From: Clostridia bacterium
GTDB lineage: Bacteria > Bacillota > Clostridia > Christensenellales > Pumilibacteraceae
Assembly (NCBI GenBank): GCA_017623455.1
Contig: JAGAPA010000018.1
Span: forward strand, 1-44,264
Length of the DNA stretch: 44,264 nt
Reading direction: 5' to 3'
Part shown: one piece after another, positions 15,206 to 22,276 of the stretch
Position numbering within the stretch: the first letter of the stretch is position 1
Layout of the letters: each line of letters starts with the position of its first letter
Notes under the pieces: model-generated
Seen by the model: only the letters and a program-made list of their open reading frames with translations
What the model was told of the DNA's origin: nothing
The model's database searches: none
Made by a program: the position numbers and the translations under genes

Positions 15206-17341
15206 CTACACCTTCTTATAAATCACAAGTTCGCTGGAAAGTTGTGTGGGGAGAGTAACTTTAATTCCGTTGTTTACCATCTCATAACCCGAAAGTTTAA
15301 CCGTAGCGCCACTGTTGTCAAACGTTACCTCGTAACAAGCCGACACGTCAATACCCTTGGGATAAACAACCGTGCTTTCGTTGGGGTTAAGCACAAGGCG
15401 GAAAATACCGATTACGCCAGCCGATTTATCGGAAGCGGAGCGTTCCAAGATTACCGTGTCGTGTGGTTTTGTAGCGTAAATTTCGGGAGTGTGGTGATAA
15501 ATTTTGCCGGTAGGAGCAAAGGGGCGAATTACGTTCTTGTAGATGTCGAACGTGTGCTTTACAAAGTCGAGCTGTTGTGTGTTAAAGCACGAGTCCTTGC
15601 TATTAAACTGGTTAGCAGTAGGTCTGCCGAAAATCGTATTTCTTACCGAGCAGTCAAGCGCGCCATGTTCGTGAGAGAACATTCCTGCGCACAACCTATC
15701 CACGTACTCGGGCGGAAGCACCATAGTCATACCGTTAGTGATAAGCACGCTAAGGGGGAGTGTGTTTTCGTCAGTAACCCAAGTATGGTCAAAGTTTTTA
15801 ACGAACTGAAGATCCGTTCTTGCACCGCCCGACGCGCAGTTTTCGAACACGACGTTTGGATATTTTTTACGCAAACGTTCAAACATCGCGCATACGTTCT
15901 CATAATAACGGTAAATTCCGTTCTCGCCTTTTTCGTTAAAGTAGTGCATATTGGAGTAGGAAATATTATAGTCGAGCCTGAACACGTCAATCTTATAATC
16001 ATCCACAAGATGGCAAATTGAGCTTTCGATAAACTCAATAACTTCGGGTTTTGAGCAGTCAAGAACGATATCCTTTTCGCTCGTAACCTTAGTTATATAC
16101 CAATCGGGATGCTTTTCCCAAATCTCGGAAAGAACGCCTGCGCGTTCGGGCTCCATCCAAAGTCCAAACAACAAGCCTTTAGAGTGCGCATATTCCCTGA
16201 TCTCGTCAAAGCCGTTGGGGTATAAATCTTCGGCGTAGTTCCATGTGCCAACGCGCTTACTCCACTCCTTGGTAGCAAGCCCCTTAGGACAGTACCAGCC
16301 TGCGTCAATAATAAACGTTTCTGCGCCAATATAAGCAAAGGTATCGCAAAATCTCTTGCAAGCTTCGATATCCATAGTACGTTCAGGGCCCATTCCGCCC
16401 TCAAACCATCCACCGTTCATACCGTGAGCGTGGGGGATAGTGAAAACGCTCTTTCTCGTATGCTCGTGCATCTCGTTGATAATGTCGTCCATGCTCGCGT
16501 TCATCATACCGATATGAAGAGCGGGGGAAACGAATTTACCGTTTTTCTCTAATACGTATGTGGGATTTTCGCCCACAATACGACAAGCAAACGAAAGTCT
16601 TGCGGTGTGTTCTCTGCTCTCTGTGTTAAAGTCGATATCAAAAGCGTAGCCACCCGAGTAGGCAAGTTGAGCAAACCAAATAGAGCCGTAGACGTTGTTC
16701 TTTACCATAAACATCGGATGACGGAATCTGTCACGGGAGAATCTGCCCTCAATCGTCTGTCTTGCAGATGGCAAATCATGCCACTTAAACGCGCCTTCTT
16801 GCATATGCTGAGAGGTGGTAAAGTAGCCAAGCGAGAAGAGCTTGTCCGCGTTTTCGTCCGCCGTATACTCGTGCCAGCGGTTAATTTTATCCATACCGCC
16901 TGCCATAACGGTAACGTTACTAACGTTGAGCTTGTCTTTTCCGATATTTTCAATCTCGATATGGCGCGTTAGAATTGCCGTGCCGTCAATAAGAGTGCAA
17001 ACGTATGCAACAATGGGGAAGACGGTGTTGGAAAGCTTTATCCTAACTTCAATCGAGCCGTTTTCTTTCTCGTTTTGCTCGCAAAATTCGTATTTCCAAT
17101 TATTGCGACAAGTAACCCCGTTAATATCCACCGAAAACGTTTCCTTTTTAAGAAAATCACCGGGAGTAAAGTAGGTGGGCATATCCTCAAGCACGTCCAA
17201 TGTAAAGCCAGAGCCGTTGTAGCCCAAAGCGTTAAAGTTTCCACCCCTAAAACCCTCTTCGTAAACGGTAAGACCGCTACGGTAACAAAATACGGGCATG
17301 TCGCCGTCTTTTATAAACAGATTACAAAATTTCTCGCTCAT
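15206..17341 (-). CDS. Alpha-galactosidase, glycoside hydrolase family 36
   Basis: This 711-residue enzyme hydrolyses terminal alpha-1,6-galactosyl groups of raffinose-type sugars or galactomannan. It fits the usual GH36 build of an N-terminal beta-sandwich (about 1-300), a TIM barrel and a C-terminal beta domain. FIIDAGWY (Asp346) is the typical start of the barrel. Asp457 in DVFRLDYN is the expected nucleophile, and Asp510 in CASGGARTD the expected acid/base, both intact. No signal peptide is present (MSEKFCNLFIKDG), so it acts in the cytoplasm on imported oligosaccharides. GGAGG lies just before the ATG and a good promoter is at 17378-17406. No sugar transporter or LacI/AraC regulator adjoins it, so it stands alone between repeat-filled gaps. 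A GH36-related transglycosylase activity cannot be excluded. Confidence 0.93.
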   Translation of the reverse strand: MSEKFCNLFIKDGDMPVFCYRSGLTVYEEGFRGGNFNALGYNGSGFTLDVLEDMPTYFTPGDFLKKETFSVDINGVTCRNNWKYEFCEQNEKENGSIEVRIKLSNTVFPIVAYVCTLIDGTAILTRHIEIENIGKDKLNVSNVTVMAGGMDKINRWHEYTADENADKLFSLGYFTTSQHMQEGAFKWHDLPSARQTIEGRFSRDRFRHPMFMVKNNVYGSIWFAQLAYSGGYAFDIDFNTESREHTARLSFACRIVGENPTYVLEKNGKFVSPALHIGMMNASMDDIINEMHEHTRKSVFTIPHAHGMNGGWFEGGMGPERTMDIEACKRFCDTFAYIGAETFIIDAGWYCPKGLATKEWSKRVGTWNYAEDLYPNGFDEIREYAHSKGLLFGLWMEPERAGVLSEIWEKHPDWYITKVTSEKDIVLDCSKPEVIEFIESSICHLVDDYKIDVFRLDYNISYSNMHYFNEKGENGIYRYYENVCAMFERLRKKYPNVVFENCASGGARTDLQFVKNFDHTWVTDENTLPLSVLITNGMTMVLPPEYVDRLCAGMFSHEHGALDCSVRNTIFGRPTANQFNSKDSCFNTQQLDFVKHTFDIYKNVIRPFAPTGKIYHHTPEIYATKPHDTVILERSASDKSAGVIGIFRLVLNPNESTVVYPKGIDVSACYEVTFDNSGATVKLSGYEMVNNGIKVTLPTQLSSELVIYKKV

Positions 17342-17377
17342 AGTTCCTCCGATAAAAACAATAATATTCTAACTATA

Positions 17378-17406
17378 ATTGTAAACTATTACTTGTGTTT
17401 TTGCAA
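17378..17406 (-). promoter_or_regulatory. Alpha-galactosidase promoter
   Basis: On the minus strand, TTGCAA (17401-17406) and TACAAT (17378-17383) are separated by 17 bp, giving a leader of about 30 nt. No clear operator was seen. Confidence 0.6.
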
Positions 17407-17480
17407 CTGAAAAATCAAAAATAAAATATAAATTTTCAATCAATATTTTATTTGCCGTAATGATTGTATATTTGCATTTT

Positions 17481-17541
17481 TATTTTAGGCTCAGTCGCAA
17501 CAGTAGGTTGATATTTCAAGCGTAACGCTTGACCTAAAATA
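17481..17541. repeat. Small inverted-repeat unit with inner hairpin
   Basis: TATTTTAGG (17481-17489) and CCTAAAATA (17533-17541) form perfect 9-bp outer arms. Inside lies CAAGCG-TAA-CGCTTG (17517-17531), a motif that recurs as CAAGCG-GTGA-CGCTTG at 19715-19730. Confidence 0.6.
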
Positions 17542-17645
17542 GTATGTTATACAAAGAAAAGTACAAACTTTAGTGGGTTATTGAATTTTGGTATGGTTTA
17601 TACCTTTTTAGTGCCACTACGAAATACAGCGTGTTTTGTTCGGTT

Positions 17646-17708
17646 ACAGACTTTGCAGGTAATAATTCAAATTATTATATTTAGAGCAAAAGTACTTGCA
17701 AAGTCTGT
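17646..17708. repeat. 16-bp inverted repeat around a palindromic loop
   Basis: ACAGACTTTGCAGGTA (17646-17661) pairs with TACTTGCAAAGTCTGT (17693-17708) with one mismatch. The 31-nt loop region includes AATAATT/AATTATT. It could be a cruciform or a remnant of a small mobile element. Confidence 0.65.
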
Positions 17709-17881
17709 GTTATTGTTTTGCTGAATAACAATATTGGGAGTACGCCTGCGTACCGCCCTTACAAGAACACTTGTCTTTCTTGTGTTTTTCTCGTCAAAAC
17801 ATAATAATATTTATCAACCATTTGTTGTGACATAGCCTTATTTTTTAGTTACACTAAGTTTAATAAACGTGTCGCATTTTA

Positions 17882-17910
17882 TAGACTTTGCTCGGAAATA
17901 GTGGTATAAT
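17882..17910 (+). promoter_or_regulatory. Promoter of the DUF218 gene
   Basis: An extended -10, TGG-TATAAT (17902-17910), follows a weak TAGACT (17882-17887) with 17-bp spacing. Confidence 0.6.
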
Positions 17911-17944
17911 ATAAGCAAGTAAAAAACAAAAAAAGAGGAGTATT

Positions 17945-18568
17945 ATGAAGCTTTCGCAAATTCCCGACACACAGCTGAAAAATCTTACCGTGTCGCAAAA
18001 AACCGATATCGTATACGGTAAAATCGAACAAAATACCGAAAAGGCGGACGTTGCAATCATTTTGGGTTGTGAGCCAAAACGAGCAGAAAGGCGCGCCCTT
18101 GCTTGCGTTGAGCTTTATAAAAAGGGCTTGATAAAATATATTATTCCCTCGGGCGCTCCGCAAAATCAAGTAAACGGAGAGAGCTTGACAGAGGCTGAGT
18201 ATATGAAACGCGTGCTTGTAAAAAACGGGGTTAACCCCGATATTATCTACAAGGACGAGCATGCTCTTACTACGGTAGAAAACTTTTTGGGAAGCGCAAT
18301 GGTGTGGCACAGAAATATCAGCTTTTACAAGACGGACAGTGCGTACGTGGTGAGCGCAGCCTGTCATATGCGCAGAGCTATGTTTCTTGCTAAAGCGGTT
18401 TTACCAAGATACCTCAAACTCTATTGCTACTATTCAAACGACGAAAAGGACAATGCTCAAAGCTGGTTCAAATTCCCCGAAATTATCAAAGAAGTGGATT
18501 GGGAAATAAGATGTCTTAAAAAGCTGATTACAACGGGCATAATCGACGATATTGAGTTTTGCGAATAA
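17945..18568 (+). CDS. YdcF/SanA-family DUF218 protein
   Basis: This 207-residue protein contains the DUF218 fold. VAIILGCEPKRAERRALACVELYKKG (about 38-63) matches the core VVLGxxxxxxRxxxAxxLY pattern. IIPSGA, LTEAEYMKRVLVKNG and TTVENFLGSA match the later GGxxxxxxSEAxxM and ST.EN blocks, and the C-terminal VVSAACHMRRAMFLAK matches the VTSxxHxxRA block. Members often act near the envelope (for example ElyC and SanA in E. coli), but their biochemical reaction is not settled. Unlike those, this protein has no N-terminal membrane segment and is probably cytoplasmic. AGAGGAG precedes the ATG. The next gene has its own promoter, so it may be monocistronic. Confidence 0.8.
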   Translation: MKLSQIPDTQLKNLTVSQKTDIVYGKIEQNTEKADVAIILGCEPKRAERRALACVELYKKGLIKYIIPSGAPQNQVNGESLTEAEYMKRVLVKNGVNPDIIYKDEHALTTVENFLGSAMVWHRNISFYKTDSAYVVSAACHMRRAMFLAKAVLPRYLKLYCYYSNDEKDNAQSWFKFPEIIKEVDWEIRCLKKLITTGIIDDIEFCE

Positions 18569-18595
18569 CTAAAACCTAAAAACCTCGAAAATAAG

Positions 18596-18624
18596 TTGTC
18601 TAAATTCATATTTTATGTTATAAT
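18596..18624 (+). promoter_or_regulatory. Promoter of the membrane-anchored beta-propeller gene
   Basis: TTGTCT (18596-18601) and TATAAT (18619-18624) are separated by 17 bp, about 43 bases before the ATG. Confidence 0.6.
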
Positions 18625-18667
18625 AAAAAATAGGGTGCAACGAACCCACTAAAAACGGAGTTGACTT

Positions 18668-19714
18668 ATGGAAGAAGTAAAAAATGAAAAACTTGAAAAA
18701 ACAATGAAAGTTCTCAAAATAGTAATGCTTTCCATTTTGATTTTTGTTGGCGTTGTGTATTATGGAATACAAATCTGGTTCAGACTGCCAATGACGTCTT
18801 ATTACAATGCGTCTACAAAGGAATTTGTTATTCCCGGACTTAACGATAATTTCGTTCCTCAGGGCTTTTGCTACGACGAGAAAGAAACGCAGTATCTCGT
18901 GTCGGGTTATGATTCCACGGGAAAGGCGTCTTCCATCTACGTTGTAAACGACGAGAAGGATGAAGAGAAAGTCCCCACCAAGCGTGTTGCTCTCGCAAAG
19001 AAGAACGGAGACGTGTTCGACGGGCATGCAGGCGGTGTTGCAATAAACGGCGATTTTGTCTATCTTGCAAACGGTCAGCGCATTTACGTGTTCTCTTACG
19101 ATGAGATTAAATCCGCCCAAAACGGTGCTACGGTAAAGTATCTCGGATATAAAAAAATTCAGTCGGAAAACGAGGACGGAGATGCTGTAAGTGCATCTTT
19201 CGTGCATACGTATAACGGAAAACTGTACGTGGGCGAGTTCCACGACGGTGGAAAATACAAGGCTGACCCTTCTCACAAAGTCGTTACAAAGGCAGGCGAT
19301 ACGCGTAATGCACTTATGCTCGAGTATGAGCTTGACGATAGCGCGCCTTACGGAATAGCTATTGCTCCTACGCGTGTTTTTGCTATCCCCAATAAGGTTC
19401 AGGGTGTGTGCGTGGATGGAGATACTATTTACTGTTCAACCTCTTACGGCTTGGCTTTCTCCGAGATTTACAGGTATGATTTAAGCAAGGCTGCAAACGA
19501 GGGAGTGAAGGCAGTTGTTGGATATGACGTTCCGCTTTATTCTTTAGATAGGACTTCTCACGTAAAGACTTATACCACAGCGCCCATGGCAGAAGAGCTT
19601 GTTTACAAGGACGGAAAGCTCTATATTATGAGCGAGTTTGCGTGCAATAAGTACATAATGGGTAAGTTTGTAGAGGGTAAATACTGTTACGCCACCGACC
19701 TTACCAAAATGTAG
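18668..19714 (+). CDS. Membrane-anchored predicted beta-propeller protein of unknown function
   Basis: This 348-residue protein has a short charged cytoplasmic N-terminus (MEEVKNEKLEKTMK), one transmembrane helix at about residues 16-37 (IVMLSILIFVGVVYYGIQIWF) and a large extracytoplasmic part. That part contains recurring beta-strand segments such as VPQGFCYDEKETQYLVSGYD, GVAINGDFVYLANGQRIYVFSYD, VQGVCVDGDTIYCSTSYG and AEELVYKDGKLYIMSEFA. These look like blades of an SMP-30/NHL or quinoprotein-like propeller. Histidines and acids (for example HAGG and FHDGG) could bind metal, but no known catalytic set was recognised. A GGAG lies before the ATG. Whether it works with the DUF218 protein next door is unknown. 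Confidence 0.55.
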   Translation: MEEVKNEKLEKTMKVLKIVMLSILIFVGVVYYGIQIWFRLPMTSYYNASTKEFVIPGLNDNFVPQGFCYDEKETQYLVSGYDSTGKASSIYVVNDEKDEEKVPTKRVALAKKNGDVFDGHAGGVAINGDFVYLANGQRIYVFSYDEIKSAQNGATVKYLGYKKIQSENEDGDAVSASFVHTYNGKLYVGEFHDGGKYKADPSHKVVTKAGDTRNALMLEYELDDSAPYGIAIAPTRVFAIPNKVQGVCVDGDTIYCSTSYGLAFSEIYRYDLSKAANEGVKAVVGYDVPLYSLDRTSHVKTYTTAPMAEELVYKDGKLYIMSEFACNKYIMGKFVEGKYCYATDLTKM

Positions 19715-20156
19715 CAAGCGGTGACGCTTGACCCAATATGAGTGCTTTTTCAAAGTAGAAGTAATTATATTTAGTAGGTACTTCAAGCAGGTTTAGGCCT
19801 TACAATAATAGACGCTTGACCCAATATGAGTGCTTTAGCTTATACAAGTAATTAAATTTAGTGAGTTTTTCCGGTATGAGCAAGCTATAGTAAAAAGAAA
19901 AGCCCACCGTCAATAAGTGTACTTTAGCAAAGGTGAGTAATTAAATTTAGTGAGTGCTTCAAGTTTGAGCAAGTTATAGTAAAAAGAAAAACTCACCGTC
20001 AAAATGAGTTGTGCTAAGGTAAGTGCAAGTATCTTACGTTGCTATTACTTTTCACACCCGACGACATTGCGAGCGGTAGCGAAGCAATCTCAACCACAGC
20101 CCACCGTCAAAATGAGATTATTGCAATAAAATTTCTGCCTATTCTATGTATTTCTC
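19715..20156. repeat. Degenerate tandem repeats, period about 88 bp, plus TCATTGCGAG-type repeat
   Basis: This non-coding stretch starts right after a stop codon with CAAGCG-GTGA-CGCTTG (19715-19730). GACGCTTGACCCAATATGAG and six further bases occur identically at 19723 and 19811. GTAATTAAATTTAGTGAG-like units start at 19761, 19848 and 19937. Segments TTATAGTAAAAAGAAAA and CTCACCGTCAA recur with AGTGAGT on the other side, so each unit can fold. A TCATTGCGAG-type repeat occupies 20064-20091. No open reading frame of interest was seen. Confidence 0.7.
20064..20091. repeat. TCATTGCGAG-type dispersed repeat, copy 2
   Basis: The repeat runs from ACATTGCGAGC to GAAGCAATCTC, with ATTGC/GCAAT outer arms, and matches the copy at 15100-15134 in its ends but not its middle. 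Confidence 0.65.
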
Positions 20157-20185
20157 TTGACAATAAATGCATTTACGGATAAACT
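20157..20185 (+). promoter_or_regulatory. Promoter of the cysteine-synthase-like gene
   Basis: TTGACA (20157-20162) and TAAACT (20180-20185) are separated by 17 bp. ATAAACTATAAAGG occurs twice (from about 20179 and 20208). The first copy overlaps the -10, so the repeat may be a regulator site. No T-box or SAM riboswitch fold was seen in this short leader. Confidence 0.55.
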
Positions 20186-20230
20186 ATAAAGGCTGTTAAA
20201 ACATATAATAAACTATAAAGGTAAATATAA

Positions 20231-21160
20231 ATGATAAACAACACGATTTTAGACGCAATAGGCAAAACACCTATCATCCGCCTCAACCGTATGGTAGACG
20301 AAGATTCCGCACAGATTCTCGTTAAGTTCGAGGGTTTGAACGTAGGCGGATCAATAAAGACGAGAACCGCATTTAATATGATACGAGATGCCGAGGAAAA
20401 AGGACTACTTAACAAGGATACGGTAATTGTAGAGCCTACGAGCGGTAATCAGGGTATCGGTCTTGCGCTTGTAGGTGCGGTAAAGGGCTATAAGGTAAAG
20501 ATTATTATGCCCGACTCAGTAAGTGAAGAGCGCAGAAAGCTCGTTAACCATTATGGCGCAGAAGTAATTCTCGTTCATGATAGCGGAAACATTGGACTTT
20601 GTATAGAAGAATGTCTTAACCTTGCCCTTAAAATGAAGGCGGAAGATCCAAACGTTTTCGTGCCCCAACAGTTTGAAAATCCTGCAAATCCGCAAATTCA
20701 GAGAGAGGCAACGGGTATGGAAATACTCGAGCAGGTTAACGGACCTATTCACGGTTTTTGCTCCGGTATAGGAACGGGCGGAACTATTACGGGTATTGGC
20801 GAAACACTTAAATCAAAGAATCCCGATATGACTATTTGGGCGGTAGAACCCGAGAACGCGGCGATTTTGTCGGGCGGATCTATTGGAACTCATATCCAGA
20901 TGGGTATAGGCGATGGAGTGATCCCTGCGATTCTTAATACTAATATTTACGATGATTTGTGCATAATCAAGGACGAGGAAGCAATACAGGCATCCAAAGA
21001 CCTTGCAAGAAAGGAAGGCATCATGTGTGGAATAAGTAGCGGAACCAACGTTGCGGCGGCAATAAAGCTTGCTAAAAAGTTAGGAAAAGGCAAGACTGTT
21101 GTTACCGTTCTTCCCGATACTGCGGAGCGTTATTTCTCCACCCCGCTTTTTGAAGACTAA
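20231..21160 (+). CDS. cysK: PLP-dependent cysteine-synthase-family enzyme
   Basis: This 309-residue cytoplasmic enzyme of the beta-substituting PLP fold-type II family most likely makes cysteine from O-acetylserine and sulfide. GGSIKTRTA (about residues 39-47) contains the Schiff-base lysine, TSGNQGIGLA (about 75-84) is the substrate-binding loop, and GIGTGGTITGIG is the PLP-phosphate loop. Two departures from textbook CysK are visible: SIKTR instead of SVKDR, and GNQG instead of GNTG. Both occur together in a subset of cysteine-synthase-like proteins of anaerobes as I recall them, so substrate preference may differ. No cysE lies nearby. The ribosome binding site is weak (AAAGG). A strong hairpin terminator follows at once, so the gene is monocistronic. 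The symbol is by family resemblance only. Confidence 0.8.
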   Translation: MINNTILDAIGKTPIIRLNRMVDEDSAQILVKFEGLNVGGSIKTRTAFNMIRDAEEKGLLNKDTVIVEPTSGNQGIGLALVGAVKGYKVKIIMPDSVSEERRKLVNHYGAEVILVHDSGNIGLCIEECLNLALKMKAEDPNVFVPQQFENPANPQIQREATGMEILEQVNGPIHGFCSGIGTGGTITGIGETLKSKNPDMTIWAVEPENAAILSGGSIGTHIQMGIGDGVIPAILNTNIYDDLCIIKDEEAIQASKDLARKEGIMCGISSGTNVAAAIKLAKKLGKGKTVVTVLPDTAERYFSTPLFED

Positions 21161-21166
21161 AAAAAC

Positions 21167-21202
21167 AACACGGTATAAGCTTGGATTATACCGTGTTCTT
21201 CT
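21167..21202 (+). terminator. Terminator of the cysteine-synthase-like gene
   Basis: The 12-bp perfect stem AACACGGTATAA/TTATACCGTGTT (21167-21178 and 21186-21197) has a 7-nt loop and is followed by CTTCT. Confidence 0.85.
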
Positions 21203-21242
21203 ATCCTAAAAAACTTTAAGATCAAACAAAAGGAGAAAACTT

Positions 21243-21764
21243 ATGCGTTTTACGTACTGTCCGGACTGTGGCGAAAAACTGATAATGAAAGAGATTGGCG
21301 ACGAGGGAGAAATTCCGTATTGTAACAATTGTAAAAAACCGCTTTTCGATATGTTTTCAACGTGCATTATCGTGCTTGTAAAAAACAGAGATAACGTGCT
21401 TTTGCTCAGTCAAAGCTACATATCCACGCAGTACCGCAACCTTGTGTCGGGCTATATGAAACCGGGCGAAAGCGCAGAGGCTTGCGCAATGCGCGAGGTT
21501 GAGGAAGAAGTAGGTGTAAAACTTGATAAATTAGAGATTATAGGCACGTATTGGTTCAGTAAAAAGGGATTGCTCATGATAGGTTTTATGGGTGAAACCT
21601 CACAAACCGAGGTTAAGCTTTCCCCCGAGGTGGACAGAGCCGAGTGGGTGCACTACGATAAAGCAAGCGCACTTGTTCATCCAAAGGGCGGTGGAAGCGT
21701 GTCAGCTATCCTTGTCGAAGAAAACTACAAACGTATCACGGAAAATAAGACAAAACAGGTATAA
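21243..21764 (+). CDS. Nudix hydrolase with N-terminal zinc ribbon (NudC-like)
   Basis: This 173-residue protein hydrolyses a nucleoside diphosphate linked to another moiety. A zinc ribbon with Cys6, Cys9, Cys27 and Cys30 precedes a complete Nudix box, GX5EX7REUXEEXGU, at residues 70-92. The arrangement resembles NADH pyrophosphatase NudC, but the protein is shorter than E. coli NudC (about 257) and the SQPWPFPxS specificity motif is not visible. NAD(H) or mRNA-cap hydrolysis is therefore possible but unproven. AAGGAG precedes the ATG. It follows a terminator and no clear promoter was found. The DUF4288 gene begins 48 bp downstream and may be co-transcribed. Confidence 0.85.
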   Translation: MRFTYCPDCGEKLIMKEIGDEGEIPYCNNCKKPLFDMFSTCIIVLVKNRDNVLLLSQSYISTQYRNLVSGYMKPGESAEACAMREVEEEVGVKLDKLEIIGTYWFSKKGLLMIGFMGETSQTEVKLSPEVDRAEWVHYDKASALVHPKGGGSVSAILVEENYKRITENKTKQV

Positions 21765-21812
21765 CTTGCATTTTTGCAAGTAAAATTTTATACTGAAAGA
21801 GGTGGCGATATT

Positions 21813-22151
21813 ATGAAAAATACGTATGCGGTAAAATGCTTATATCAATCAAAGTTCTATAGTGATAACAATGAATTAATGGAAGACGTACTGCCCGTTT
21901 GGGAAGAGCGAATAGTATTGATTAGAGCAACGAGTATGGACGAAGCTGATTTGAAAAGCGAAAGGATTGCAAAAACGTACGAGTCTGATTATGTTAACGA
22001 AAACAACCAAACCGTTAAAGTTAGGCTTTACGCAGTCGTTGATATATTCGCCGTTTTTGACTCAAACGCAAAAACAAATATAGAGGTCTATTCAAATACC
22101 TTTAGCGCAACCGAAGAAGATATCGAAAAAATATTGGATATTGAGTATTAG
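21813..22151 (+). CDS. DUF4288-type small protein
   Basis: This 112-residue protein resembles the DUF4288 family in the order of its segments: YAVKCLYQSKFY at the N-terminus, then WEERIVLIRATSMDEADLKSERIAKTYESDY, then VKVRLYAVVDIFAVFD. Members are small cytoplasmic proteins of unknown function. The ATG at 21813 has GAGGTGG eight bases upstream and starts the conserved part, while the in-frame ATG at 21774 has no such site. It lies behind the Nudix gene and ends before a bidirectional terminator. Confidence 0.6.
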   Translation: MKNTYAVKCLYQSKFYSDNNELMEDVLPVWEERIVLIRATSMDEADLKSERIAKTYESDYVNENNQTVKVRLYAVVDIFAVFDSNAKTNIEVYSNTFSATEEDIEKILDIEY

Positions 22152-22184
22152 GCGGAAGAATAAACACAAACAACAAACCTTATG

Positions 22185-22235
22185 AAAAAGCACGTCGCAT
22201 TTCGACTTTACGAAGTACGGCGTGCTATATTTTAT
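22185..22235. terminator. Bidirectional terminator between convergent genes
   Basis: AGCACGTCGCATTTCG (22189-22204) pairs imperfectly with CGAAGTACGGCGTGCT (22211-22226). ATATTTTATT follows on the plus strand and CTTTTTC on the minus strand. Confidence 0.7.
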
Positions 22236-22276
22236 TCTAAATTATCATTTGTTAACTTGTTTTTTCCGTGTATTAT

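Larger units (their letters stand above)
17407..17881. other. Non-coding region with nested inverted repeats
   Basis: No gene was recognised between the alpha-galactosidase and the DUF218 gene. The region contains a 61-bp MITE-like unit bounded by TATTTTAGG/CCTAAAATA (17481-17541), a large inverted repeat (17646-17708), and GTACG-CCTG-CGTAC (17740-17753). Confidence 0.6.

Noticed and set aside
15194-16021. 275-codon plus-strand frame opposite the alpha-galactosidase
   Set aside because: It is antisense to a gene with intact GH36 catalytic motifs and has no start signal.
20163-20230. T-box or SAM riboswitch before the cysteine-synthase-like gene
   Set aside because: The leader is only about 40 bases, contains no T-box sequence or antiterminator, and ends in a simple start region.
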